Assembly: GCF_036345155.1 (NCBI RefSeq)
Contig: NZ_CP107772.1
Coordinates: 8,494,001-8,558,000, forward strand
Origin: Streptomyces sp. NBC_00582
GTDB taxonomy: Bacteria; Actinomycetota; Actinomycetes; Streptomycetales; Streptomycetaceae
Reading direction: 5' to 3'
DNA: 64,000 nucleotides
A program made the translations under genes and the position numbers. The notes beneath the pieces were generated by a model. That model was given only the letters and a program-made list of their open reading frames with translations, was not told the DNA's origin and made no database searches. Shown piece after piece: positions 1 to 8,074 of this stretch. Each line of letters begins with the position of its first letter. Position 1 is the first letter of the stretch.

Positions 1-55
1 TACCTTATCTCCCGGCCGCCCGATCCAGCAGAGGAAGCCCGAAGGAGGCCCTCCC

Positions 56-1417
56 GTGGCAGACCGCACACCCCCGCTCGCCGTCGAGGAACTGCACGCC
101 CTCGTCGCGAGCGGCGAGATCGACACCGTCGTCCTGGCCTTCCCCGACATGCAGGGGCGGCTCCAGGGCAAGCGGTTCGCCGCCCGCTTCTTCCTCGACG
201 AGGTACTCCACCACGGCACCGAGGGCTGCAACTACCTCCTCGCCGTCGACACCGAGATGAACACCGTCGACGGCTACGCCATGTCCTCCTGGGACCGGGG
301 CTACGGGGACTTCGCCATGCACCCCGACCTGTCCACCCTGCGCCGCGTGCCGTGGAACGCCGGTACGGCGCTGCTGGTCGCCGACCTCGCCTGGAACGAC
401 GGCTCCCCCGTCGTCGCCGCCCCGCGCCAGATCCTGCGCCGCCAGCTCGAGCGCCTCGCCGAGCACGGCCTCACCGCCCAGGTCGGCACCGAGCTGGAGT
501 TCATCGTCTTCAAGGACAGCTACGAGCAGGCCTGGGACGCGAACTACCGGGGGCTGACCCCGGCCAACCAGTACAACATCGACTACTCCGTCCTCGGCAC
601 CGGACGGATCGAGCCCCTGCTGCGCCGGATCCGCAACGAGATGGCCGGCGCCGGCCTCACCGTCGAGTCCGCCAAGGGCGAGTGCAACCCCGGCCAGCAC
701 GAGATCGCCTTCCGCTACGACGAGGCCCTGGTCACCTGCGACCAGCACGCGATCTACAAGACCGGCGCCAAGGAGATCGCCGCGCAGGAGGGCTGCTCCC
801 TCACCTTCATGGCCAAGTACAACGAGCGCGAGGGCAACTCCTGTCACATCCACCTCTCCCTCACGGACGCCGACGGCCGCAACGCCTTCGCCGCCGAGGA
901 CGGCGGGATGACCGACACCATGCGGCACTTCCTCGCCGGCCAGCTCGCCGCCCTGCGCGACTTCTCCCTTCTCTACGCCCCCAACATCAACAGCTACAAG
1001 CGGTTCCAGCAGGGCTCCTTCGCCCCGACCGCCGTCGCCTGGGGCCACGACAACCGCACCTGCGCGCTACGCGTCGTGGGACACGGCCGCTCGCTCCGGT
1101 TCGAGAACCGGCTGCCCGGCGGGGACGTCAATCCGCACCTCGCCGTCGCCGGGCTGGTCGCCGCCGGGCTGTACGGCATCGAGCAGCGGCTCGAACTGCC
1201 CGAGGCCTGCCCCGGCAACGCCTACACCGCCGAGTACGCCCACGTCCCCACCACGCTCCGGGAGGCCGCCGAGCTGTGGGAGAACAGCCCGGTCGCCAAG
1301 GCCGCCTTCGGCGACGAGGTCGTCGCCCACTACCGCAACATGGCACGCGTCGAGCTGGAGGCGTTCGACGCCGCGGTCACCGACTGGGAGCTGCGCCGCT
1401 CCTTCGAACGCCTGTGA
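56..1417 (+). CDS. glnA4: Glutamine-synthetase-like gamma-glutamyl-amine ligase (GlnA4 type)
   Basis: ATP-dependent ligase of the glutamine synthetase fold, 453 residues. Visible landmarks are a GTELEFIVF strand near residue 144, a GECNPGQHEI segment near 208, NSCHIHLS near 261 and an RFENRLPGGDVNPHL segment near 350; together they make up the GS ATP/metal site. The spacing resembles PuuA/GlnA-like ligases more than true glutamine synthetase. The GTG start at 56 follows GAAGGAGG. It leads an operon with an aldehyde dehydrogenase and a short-chain dehydrogenase. From memory, the S. coelicolor gene at this position is glnA4, a gamma-glutamylethanolamide synthetase that detoxifies ethanolamine. 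The fold is certain; the substrate is inferred from neighbours and could be another amine. Confidence 0.82.
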   Translation: MADRTPPLAVEELHALVASGEIDTVVLAFPDMQGRLQGKRFAARFFLDEVLHHGTEGCNYLLAVDTEMNTVDGYAMSSWDRGYGDFAMHPDLSTLRRVPWNAGTALLVADLAWNDGSPVVAAPRQILRRQLERLAEHGLTAQVGTELEFIVFKDSYEQAWDANYRGLTPANQYNIDYSVLGTGRIEPLLRRIRNEMAGAGLTVESAKGECNPGQHEIAFRYDEALVTCDQHAIYKTGAKEIAAQEGCSLTFMAKYNEREGNSCHIHLSLTDADGRNAFAAEDGGMTDTMRHFLAGQLAALRDFSLLYAPNINSYKRFQQGSFAPTAVAWGHDNRTCALRVVGHGRSLRFENRLPGGDVNPHLAVAGLVAAGLYGIEQRLELPEACPGNAYTAEYAHVPTTLREAAELWENSPVAKAAFGDEVVAHYRNMARVELEAFDAAVTDWELRRSFERL

Positions 1418-1428
1418 AAGGTCACCCC

Positions 1429-2802
1429 GTGTCCGACCCGCACGAGCTCATCGTTCTCAACCCGGCCACCGAGGAGGTCGTCGCCACCGTCCCCGCCGCC
1501 GACGCGGCCGACGTGGACCGTGCCGTCGCCCGCGCGAGCGCCGCCCAGGTCCGCTGGGCCGCCGCCGCTCCCGCCGACCGGGCCCGGCTGCTGCGCCGCT
1601 TCGCCGATGTCGTCGACGGCCACCTCGAAGAGCTGGCACGGCTGGAGGTCCGCGAGGCGGGTCATCTCCTCGGCAACGCCCGCTGGGAGGCCGGCAACGC
1701 CCGTGACCTGCTGCTGTACGCGGCCGGCGGCGTCGAGCGCCTCACCGGCCGGCAGATCCCGGTCCCGGGCGGCTGGGACGTCACCTTCCACGAGCCGCTC
1801 GGCGTGGTCGGGGTGATCGCCCCCTGGAACTTCCCCCTGCCGATCGCCGCCTGGGGCTCCTTCCCGGCCCTCGCGGCCGGCAACGCGGTCGTCCTCAAGC
1901 CCGCCGAGACCACCCCGCTGACGGCGCTGCGGCTCGCCGAACTCGCGCTCGACGCGGGCCTGCCCGAGGGGCTGTTCCAGGTCCTTCCCGGATACGGCTC
2001 GGTCGCCGGGCGCGCACTCGTCGACCACCCCGGCATCGCCAAGATCGTGTTCACCGGCTCCACCCGCACCGGCCGCGAGGTCATGGAGCGCTGTGCCCGC
2101 CAGGTCAAGCCGGTCACCCTGGAGCTCGGCGGCAAGAGCCCCAACGTCGTCTTCGCCGACGCCGACCTGAAGGCCGCCGTCGACCCCTTCTCCTTCCTCG
2201 ACAACTCCGGCCAGGACTGCTGCGCCCGCACCCGGATCCTCGTCCAGGAGTCGGTGTACGACGACGTCGCCGACCTGCTCGCCGCCGCGCTGTCCGCCGT
2301 CGTGGTCGGCGACCCCGCCGACGAGGCGACCCAGATGGGTCCGCTGATCTCCCGTCAACAGGTGGACCGCGTACGGTCGTTCGTGCCGGACGACGCCCCG
2401 GGGCTGCGGGGAGGCGCCCCCGACGGGCCCGGCTTCTGGTTCCCGCCGACCGTCCTGACCGGCGCGGCGCCCGACTCCGACGCCGCCCGCGAGGAGATCT
2501 TCGGCCCCGTCGCCGTCCTCCTCCCCTTCACCGACGAGACGGACGCGATCCGGCTCGCCAACGACACCCCCTACGGCCTCTCCGGCTCCATCTGGACCCG
2601 GGACGTCGGCCGCGCCCTGCGCGTCTCGCAGGCCGTGCGCGCGGGGAACCTGTCCGTCAACTCCCACTCCAGCGTCCGCTACTGGACCCCGTTCGGCGGC
2701 TACAAGCAGTCCGGCGTCGGCCGCGAGCTGGGCCCGGACGCCCTGACCGCCTTCACCGAGACCAAGAACGTCTTCATCAGCACGGAGGGCCCCGCACAGT
2801 GA
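1429..2802 (+). CDS. Aldehyde dehydrogenase family protein
   Basis: NAD(P)-dependent aldehyde dehydrogenase, 457 residues. It shows the cofactor segment PWNFPLPIAAWG, GNAVVLKPAE, FTGSTRTGREV, the catalytic-glutamate region LELGGKSPNVVFADAD and the catalytic-cysteine region NSGQDCCARTRI, then EEIFGPVAVLLPF. The GTG start at 1429 is preceded by AAAGG with 7 nt spacing; a GTG at 1414 overlapping the glnA4 stop is the alternative. The open frame continues upstream through the ligase gene but that part is out-of-frame translation. It lies 11 nt after the ligase, so the two are co-transcribed. A role oxidising the aldehyde from a gamma-glutamyl amine is an inference from this arrangement. Confidence 0.9.
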   Translation: MSDPHELIVLNPATEEVVATVPAADAADVDRAVARASAAQVRWAAAAPADRARLLRRFADVVDGHLEELARLEVREAGHLLGNARWEAGNARDLLLYAAGGVERLTGRQIPVPGGWDVTFHEPLGVVGVIAPWNFPLPIAAWGSFPALAAGNAVVLKPAETTPLTALRLAELALDAGLPEGLFQVLPGYGSVAGRALVDHPGIAKIVFTGSTRTGREVMERCARQVKPVTLELGGKSPNVVFADADLKAAVDPFSFLDNSGQDCCARTRILVQESVYDDVADLLAAALSAVVVGDPADEATQMGPLISRQQVDRVRSFVPDDAPGLRGGAPDGPGFWFPPTVLTGAAPDSDAAREEIFGPVAVLLPFTDETDAIRLANDTPYGLSGSIWTRDVGRALRVSQAVRAGNLSVNSHSSVRYWTPFGGYKQSGVGRELGPDALTAFTETKNVFISTEGPAQ

Positions 2803-3581
2803 CCGAACAGAGTGTTTGCCGTCGTCTCGTCGGCCGGACGGCCGTCATCACCGGGGCCGGCAGCGGCATCGGCCTCGCCACCGCCCGCCGGCTCGCCTCC
2901 GAGGGCGCGCACGTCGTCTGCGGCGACGTCGACGAGGTCCGCGGCAAGGCGGTCGCCGACGAGATCGGCGGGACCTTCGTGAAGGTCGACGTCACCGACC
3001 CCGAGCAGGTCGAAGCGCTGTTCAGGACGGCGTACGACACCTACGGCAGCGTCGACATCGCCTTCAACAACGCGGGCATCTCCCCGCCCGACGACGACTC
3101 CATCCTGGAGACCGGGCTGGAGGCCTGGAAGCGCGTCCAGGAGGTCAACCTGACCTCCGTCTACCTGTGCTGCAAGGCCGCCATCCCCTACATGCGGCGT
3201 CAGGGCAGGGGCTCCATCATCAACACGGCGTCGTTCGTGGCGCGGATGGGCGCGGCCACGTCGCAGATCTCGTACACGGCGTCCAAGGGCGGTGTGCTCG
3301 CGATGTCCCGTGAACTGGGCGTGCAGTTCGCCCGGGAGGGCATCCGCGTCAACGCCCTCTGCCCGGGACCGGTCAACACCCCGCTTCTGCAGGAGCTGTT
3401 CGCGAAGGACCCGGAGCGGGCCGCCCGCCGCCTGGTGCACATCCCGGTGGGCCGGTTCGCCGAGGCCGAGGAGATCGCCGCGGCCGTGGCCTTCCTGGCC
3501 AGCGACGACTCCTCGTTCGTCAACGCCACCGACTTCCTGGTGGACGGCGGGATCGCGGGGGCGTACGTCACCCCGCTGTAG
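2799..3581 (+). CDS. Short-chain dehydrogenase/reductase (SDR)
   Basis: Classical SDR oxidoreductase, 260 residues. It has the glycine-rich dinucleotide motif TGAGSGIG near residues 18-25, an acidic residue after strand 2 (CGDVDE) that favours NAD, the NNAGIS motif near 90, and the catalytic Ser/YTASKGG segment near 157-165. The C-terminal FLVDGGIAGAYVTPL is typical of FabG-like members. The GTG start overlaps the aldehyde dehydrogenase stop as GTGA, so it is translationally coupled and is the third gene of the operon. Its substrate cannot be read from the sequence; by context it is an alcohol or aldehyde of the same amine-derived pathway. Confidence 0.9.
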   Translation: MTEQSVCRRLVGRTAVITGAGSGIGLATARRLASEGAHVVCGDVDEVRGKAVADEIGGTFVKVDVTDPEQVEALFRTAYDTYGSVDIAFNNAGISPPDDDSILETGLEAWKRVQEVNLTSVYLCCKAAIPYMRRQGRGSIINTASFVARMGAATSQISYTASKGGVLAMSRELGVQFAREGIRVNALCPGPVNTPLLQELFAKDPERAARRLVHIPVGRFAEAEEIAAAVAFLASDDSSFVNATDFLVDGGIAGAYVTPL

Positions 3582-3584
3582 GGC

Positions 3585-4787
3585 TCACAGGAACGTGTGG
3601 CCCTCACCCCGGTAGGTGGGCACGGTCGCCGTGACCGTGTCCCCCTCCACGAGGTGCAGCACGTCGAACCGCTCGCACAGCTCACCGGCCTTCGCGTGCC
3701 GGAACCACACCTTGTCGCCGATCAGCAGATCGTCGGCGGGGGACCCGATGAGCGGCGTCTGCACCTCGCCGGGGCCCTCCTGGGGGTCGTACCGCAGCCC
3801 TTCCGGGAGGTACGGCACGGGAAGCCGGTCGGGCCCGGCGGCCCCGGAGGCCGGGTATCCGCCGCCGAGGACGGTCACGACGCCGACCCCCGGCCGCCGT
3901 ACGACGGGCTGGGCGAACAGGGCGGCCGGACGCCCGGTGAACGACGTGTAGTTGTCGAACAGCCGCGGTACGTACAGCCCCGACCCGGCACCGATCTCCG
4001 TCACCGCGTCCTCGGCGGCCGTGTGCTGCACACTGCCGGTGCCGCCGCCGTTGACGAACTCCAGATCCGGCGCGACCGCCCGCACCGCGCGCACCACGGC
4101 GGCGCGCCGCTCGGCCAGTTCACGGCGGGCCGTGGCCTGCATCAGCCGGATCGCCCGGGACCGGAAGGGCCGTCCGGCGACGTCGTCGCCGACACCGGCG
4201 ATATGACCCTCGTACGCCATGATCCCCACGAGCTTGAACCCCGGCCGCCGGGCCACCGCCCGGGCCACCTCGGCGACCTGGGCGGGGGAGTGCAGCGGGG
4301 AGCGCAGGGCGCCGACCCGCACCCGGCCGCCGAGCAGCTTCAGCGAGGTGTCCAACTCCAGGCAGACCCGCACGACTTCGGTGCCGCCGGCGCGCGCTCC
4401 GTCGATGAGGTCGAGCTGGGCGACGTCGTCGACCATGACCGTGACGGCCGCGGCGAGCTTGGGATCGGCGGCGAGCTCGGCGAACGCGGAGCGGTCGGCG
4501 GAGGGGTAGGCGAGCAGGATGTCGTCGAAACCGGAGCGGGCGAGCCACAGGGACTCGGCGAGGGTGAACGACATGATCCCCGCGAAGCCGTCCTTCGCGA
4601 GGACGCGCTCCAGCAGGGTCCGGCAGCGGACGGACTTGCTGGCCACACGGATGGGCTTGCCGCCGGCCCGGCGGCGGAGGTCCTCGGCGTTGGCGTCGAA
4701 AGCCTCGAGGTCGACGATCGCAACGGGGGCGTCGAGATGCTCGGTGGCCCGGTCGTAACGGGCCCGGTCGGCGGCGCGCGCAGTCAT
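3585..4787 (-). CDS. PLP-dependent amino acid deaminase/aldolase (alanine-racemase N-terminal fold)
   Basis: 400-residue fold-III PLP enzyme. The N-terminal alanine-racemase-like barrel carries the RVASKSVR segment, whose lysine (near residue 47) would hold PLP, followed by GFAGIMSFTLAE and DDILLAYPS. The C-terminal part with FVNGGGTGSVQHT, a YEGHI segment and DKVWFRHAKAGELCERF resembles D-threonine aldolase / D-serine dehydratase-like proteins. The ATG at 4787 is chosen because family similarity begins immediately after it; the open frame extends upstream, but that is the antisense of the next gene's leader. It is convergent with the SDR, only 3 nt apart. The exact D-amino-acid substrate is unknown. 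Confidence 0.82.
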   Translation of the reverse strand: MTARAADRARYDRATEHLDAPVAIVDLEAFDANAEDLRRRAGGKPIRVASKSVRCRTLLERVLAKDGFAGIMSFTLAESLWLARSGFDDILLAYPSADRSAFAELAADPKLAAAVTVMVDDVAQLDLIDGARAGGTEVVRVCLELDTSLKLLGGRVRVGALRSPLHSPAQVAEVARAVARRPGFKLVGIMAYEGHIAGVGDDVAGRPFRSRAIRLMQATARRELAERRAAVVRAVRAVAPDLEFVNGGGTGSVQHTAAEDAVTEIGAGSGLYVPRLFDNYTSFTGRPAALFAQPVVRRPGVGVVTVLGGGYPASGAAGPDRLPVPYLPEGLRYDPQEGPGEVQTPLIGSPADDLLIGDKVWFRHAKAGELCERFDVLHLVEGDTVTATVPTYRGEGHTFL

Positions 4788-5068
4788 GGACGAAGCCTGC
4801 CAGACTCGATTACCGCAGGGTAGGGGGATGTTCCGGGCAGATGCCCCGTCGGTCACGGACTGGTTCCCGTTCGCTCGGCAACAAGCCGTAGAGTGACGCG
4901 CACGCACGGAGGGACGGCTCCGGCCGGCGATCCGCGCCGGGATGCCGCTTTCTCCGCGCGGGTATGCGTGCCTGGACGGACCACCGTGTCCGCACCGGGC
5001 CGCCCGGGCACGCGCAGGACGGCCCGCGTACGAGAACGACGGCCCGGGCCAGAGGAAACGGGGGGTGC

Positions 5069-8000
5069 ATGAGCACGGAAGCACGCCGCGCCTCGATCCC
5101 CCCGCGCCCGGACGTCCCACCCCGGCCGCCCGAGCCGGGCGAGGACGGGGACCAGCGCAGCGACGCACCCGGGGAGAAACCCGCGAACGCCACAGGACAG
5201 CCGTACGACGCCCAGGAGAACCGCGGGAGCGAGGGCACGGCCGGTACGAACGGTGGCGACGGTGAGGGCGGTGCCGGGGCGCGGAACTCCGGCCCCCGCG
5301 ACCGGCCCTCCCGTCCCACGGGAGCCACCGCCCCGCGGCCTCCGCGCATCCCGGCATCCTGGGTCCGCCCGTACTCCCCCGCGGCCGCGCAGGACGGCGG
5401 CACCTCCCCGGAGGCGCCCGACGGGGGCACCCCCTTTGATACGGACCCCGTGAGCGCGCCGCCCCCGCCTCCCGCGTCCGCCCGCTTCCCCGACGCGCCT
5501 CCCCGGACGACCGGGCCCTCCGACTTCTTCGGCTCCCGTCCCGCCGGGACCGCCGACGGCGGCGCCTCGCGTCCCACCGCTCCCGTCTCCGGCAGCGCCT
5601 GGAGCCCGCTGCCCCGCAGCTGGGTCCCCAGCCCGAGTGTCGGCGCGGACCCCGAGCCGGGGCAGGCTCCGGGACGCGGGGCGGCGTCGGCCCGGCGTAC
5701 CGCCTCCGCGCGGTCGGCGGCCGATGAGGACTCCCGGCCGGCCTGGTCGCCCATCTCAGCCACACCGCCCCCCGACTTCACCGTCCCGCCCGCGCCCAGG
5801 ACGCCTCCCCCGAGGCCCACCACCCGCCCCACGGCGGGACACCCCGACCCGACCCACCCCGCGCCGCCCACCCAGGGCCCCACGTCCGGGCCCGGAGCCT
5901 CCCCGCGTCCCGCTTCCGGACCGGGATCCTCGGACCGCCGTCCCGCCACGGGTCTCGGATCCCCGAGCCGTACGGACGCCGCCGCGCCCCCCGCGTCCGG
6001 CCCGGGCACCTCCACGCGCCCCGCGTCCGGCCCGGGCACCTCCACGCGCCCCGCGTCCGGCCCGGGCACCTCCGCACGCCCCGCGTCCGGCCCGGGCACC
6101 TCCGCACGCGCCGCGTCCGGCCCGGGCACCTCCACGCGCCCCGCGTCCGGCCCGGGCAGCACCTCCGCGCACCCCGCGACCGGCTCGGGAGCCTTCACCC
6201 GGCCTGCGTCCGAGTCGGGCACCTCCACGCGCCCGTCGCTGTTCGGTGATGCCGACCCGGGCACCTCCGCAGCCCCCACGGCTGGTCAAGGCACTCCCGG
6301 CCGCCCCCCTGCCTCGCCCGACACCGCGCCGCGTCCCACGTCCGGCTCCAGCATCCCGCCGCGCCGCACGTCCGGGCCGGACACGCCCCCGCGCCCGTCG
6401 GCGTCGCCCGACACCGCGCCGCGTCCCGCGTCCGGGTCGAGCATCCCGCCGCGCCGCACGTCCGGACCAGAGACGCCTCCGCGTTCGTCGGCGTCGCCCG
6501 GCACGCCCCCGCGCCCCGCCTCTGGGCCCAGCACCCCGCCGCGCTCGTCGGCGTCGCCCAGCACCTCGCCGCGCCGCACGTCCGAGGCAGAGACGCCTGC
6601 GCGCCCGTCGGTGTCGCCCGGCACGCCCCCGCGCCCCGCCTCTGGGCCCAGCGCCCCGCCGCGCTCGTCGGCGTCGCCCAGCACCTCGCCGCGCCGCACG
6701 TCCGGGCCGGACACGCCTCCGCGCCCGTCGGTGTCGCCCGGCACCGCGCCGCGTCCCGCGTCCGGGGCGAGCATCCCGCCGCGCCGCACGTCCGGGCCGG
6801 ACACGCCTCCGCGCCCGTCGGTGTCGCCCGGCACCGCGCCGCGTCCCGCGTCCGGGGCGAGCATCCCGCCGCGCCGCACGTCGGGGCCGGACACGCCTGC
6901 GCGCCCGTCGGCGTCGCCCGGCACCGCGCCGCGTCCCGCGTCCGGGGCGAGCATCCCGCCGCGCCGCACGTCCGGGCCTGAGATGCCCCCGCGCCCGTCG
7001 GCGTCGCCCGGCACGCCCCCGCGCCCCACAGCCGCGGCCGGCACACCCCCGCGCCCCGCAGCCGAGCCCCCCGCGCCCCCGCGTCCGGCGGCCCCGCCGC
7101 GTCCCTTCCCGCAGACCTCTTCGCCCGCGGCCTCGGCCGGGCAGGGGGCCCCTGCCGGTCGTGCGCGTCCCGGTGAGGCGGTGAGCGGTGGGGGTGTCTC
7201 GCCCGACCCCGCGTTCTCCTGGAGCGCCCCCATGGCCCCCGGCGGTGTCCCGGGGGCCGCGCGGCCGGTGGTGACGTTCGCGCGGCCGGAAGGCTTCGGG
7301 GACACGCCCCGGGGGATCGCGCGGCGGACGCGCACCGTCGTGGCCGCCGCCTGTGTCGTGCTCGGACTCGGCCTCATCGGCGGTGCCGCCACCGGCAGTT
7401 GGCTCATCGGGGACGCCGAGGGAAGCGGCGCGCGGGACACGTACGCCGCCGCCGGCGGCCTGTGGCACAACGTCCCCGTCGATGATCTGTTCCCGGTCAC
7501 CGTCGAGGGGCAGGGCGCCGGCCCCGGCGGAGCCGACCGCACCTGGACACGGATCGCCGTCGCCCCCGACAGCGGCTGCGCCGACGCCTTCGACCCCCTG
7601 CTGCGCCAGGCCCTCACCCCGGTCGGCTGCCAGCGGCTCCTGCGCGCCACCTACACCGACGCCACCCAGAGCTACGTCACCACCGTCGGCCTGCTGTTCA
7701 CCACCGCCGACGCCGCCACCATGCGCGCCCTCGACACCCGCTTCGACAAGGAGGGCCTGGCCCGCCGGACCGACCTGATGCCGAAGCCGTACGCCGCGAA
7801 GGGCACCGCCGCCGCCTCCTTCGGCGACAAGCAGCGCGCCTCGTGGACGATCTCCGTCCTCACCGACGCCCCGGTCGTCGTCTACGCCGTCTCCGGCTGG
7901 GCGGACGGCCGTACCGTCGACACCCCGGAGCCGGCCTCGCAGGCCACCGTCTCCGGCGCGACCGCGGCCCCCGCCCAGGCCGGCCTCGGCAACGAGGCCC

Positions 8001-8074
8001 AGGGCCTCGCCGACCGCATCGAGCGGAGCCTGCGCAAGACCGCCGTCACGCCGCCCTCGGAGCAGCCCTCATGA
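5069..8074 (+). CDS. Large proline/serine-rich single-pass membrane protein with tandem repeats
   Basis: 1001 residues. Residues 1 to about 750 are low-complexity Pro/Ser/Thr/Arg with two repeat arrays: a 10-residue unit (ASGPGTSTRP type) and a 30-residue unit. One hydrophobic helix, TVVAAACVVLGLGLIGG, lies near 755-780 and is followed by a compact C-terminal domain of about 220 residues with two cysteines. Predicted topology is a disordered cytoplasmic head and an extracellular C-terminal domain. The ATG at 5069 follows a G-rich AGGAAACGGGGGG tract. The stop overlaps the mycosin start (ATGA), so the two are translationally coupled, suggesting a partner or substrate of the protease. I do not recognise a named family for the extracellular domain. 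Confidence 0.8.
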   Translation: MSTEARRASIPPRPDVPPRPPEPGEDGDQRSDAPGEKPANATGQPYDAQENRGSEGTAGTNGGDGEGGAGARNSGPRDRPSRPTGATAPRPPRIPASWVRPYSPAAAQDGGTSPEAPDGGTPFDTDPVSAPPPPPASARFPDAPPRTTGPSDFFGSRPAGTADGGASRPTAPVSGSAWSPLPRSWVPSPSVGADPEPGQAPGRGAASARRTASARSAADEDSRPAWSPISATPPPDFTVPPAPRTPPPRPTTRPTAGHPDPTHPAPPTQGPTSGPGASPRPASGPGSSDRRPATGLGSPSRTDAAAPPASGPGTSTRPASGPGTSTRPASGPGTSARPASGPGTSARAASGPGTSTRPASGPGSTSAHPATGSGAFTRPASESGTSTRPSLFGDADPGTSAAPTAGQGTPGRPPASPDTAPRPTSGSSIPPRRTSGPDTPPRPSASPDTAPRPASGSSIPPRRTSGPETPPRSSASPGTPPRPASGPSTPPRSSASPSTSPRRTSEAETPARPSVSPGTPPRPASGPSAPPRSSASPSTSPRRTSGPDTPPRPSVSPGTAPRPASGASIPPRRTSGPDTPPRPSVSPGTAPRPASGASIPPRRTSGPDTPARPSASPGTAPRPASGASIPPRRTSGPEMPPRPSASPGTPPRPTAAAGTPPRPAAEPPAPPRPAAPPRPFPQTSSPAASAGQGAPAGRARPGEAVSGGGVSPDPAFSWSAPMAPGGVPGAARPVVTFARPEGFGDTPRGIARRTRTVVAAACVVLGLGLIGGAATGSWLIGDAEGSGARDTYAAAGGLWHNVPVDDLFPVTVEGQGAGPGGADRTWTRIAVAPDSGCADAFDPLLRQALTPVGCQRLLRATYTDATQSYVTTVGLLFTTADAATMRALDTRFDKEGLARRTDLMPKPYAAKGTAAASFGDKQRASWTISVLTDAPVVVYAVSGWADGRTVDTPEPASQATVSGATAAPAQAGLGNEAQGLADRIERSLRKTAVTPPSEQPS
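5991..6160 (+). repeat. 30-bp in-frame tandem repeat
   Basis: Five consecutive near-identical 30-bp units (about 5991-6140) plus a partial sixth. Each encodes a 10-residue ASGPGTS(T/A)RP-type unit inside the proline-rich membrane protein. Differences between units are confined to a few positions (for example TCCACGCG versus TCCGCACG), which points to recent expansion or homogenisation by slippage. Confidence 0.9.
6300..7020 (+). repeat. 90-bp in-frame tandem repeat array
   Basis: Coding repeats with a 90-bp period. The block GCACCGCGCCGCGTCCCGCG recurs at 6741, 6831 and 6921 with very few changes, and more diverged units extend back to about 6300. Each unit encodes about 30 residues of Pro/Arg/Ser-rich sequence built on PPRRTSGPDTPPRPS. 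The array belongs to the disordered head of the membrane protein and is not a CRISPR array or an intergenic satellite. Confidence 0.85.

Noticed and set aside
352..1428. Fusion of a long N-terminal part to the aldehyde dehydrogenase
   Set aside because: The part lies out of frame in the ligase gene and is Arg/Pro-rich; a GTG with a ribosome site at 1429 begins the conserved protein.
4788..5765. N-terminal extension of the deaminase/aldolase frame
   Set aside because: It is antisense to the start of the proline-rich protein gene; family similarity begins at the ATG at 4787.
5991..7020. CRISPR-like array
   Set aside because: The repeats are contiguous, in frame, have no unique spacers and encode a protein repeat.
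5756..7468. Long minus-strand open frame (570 codons) opposite the proline-rich protein
   Set aside because: It mirrors a GC-rich repeat array; composition is Arg/Gly low complexity with no family motif or ribosome site. The plus-strand frame has the membrane helix, folded C-terminal domain and coupled downstream gene.
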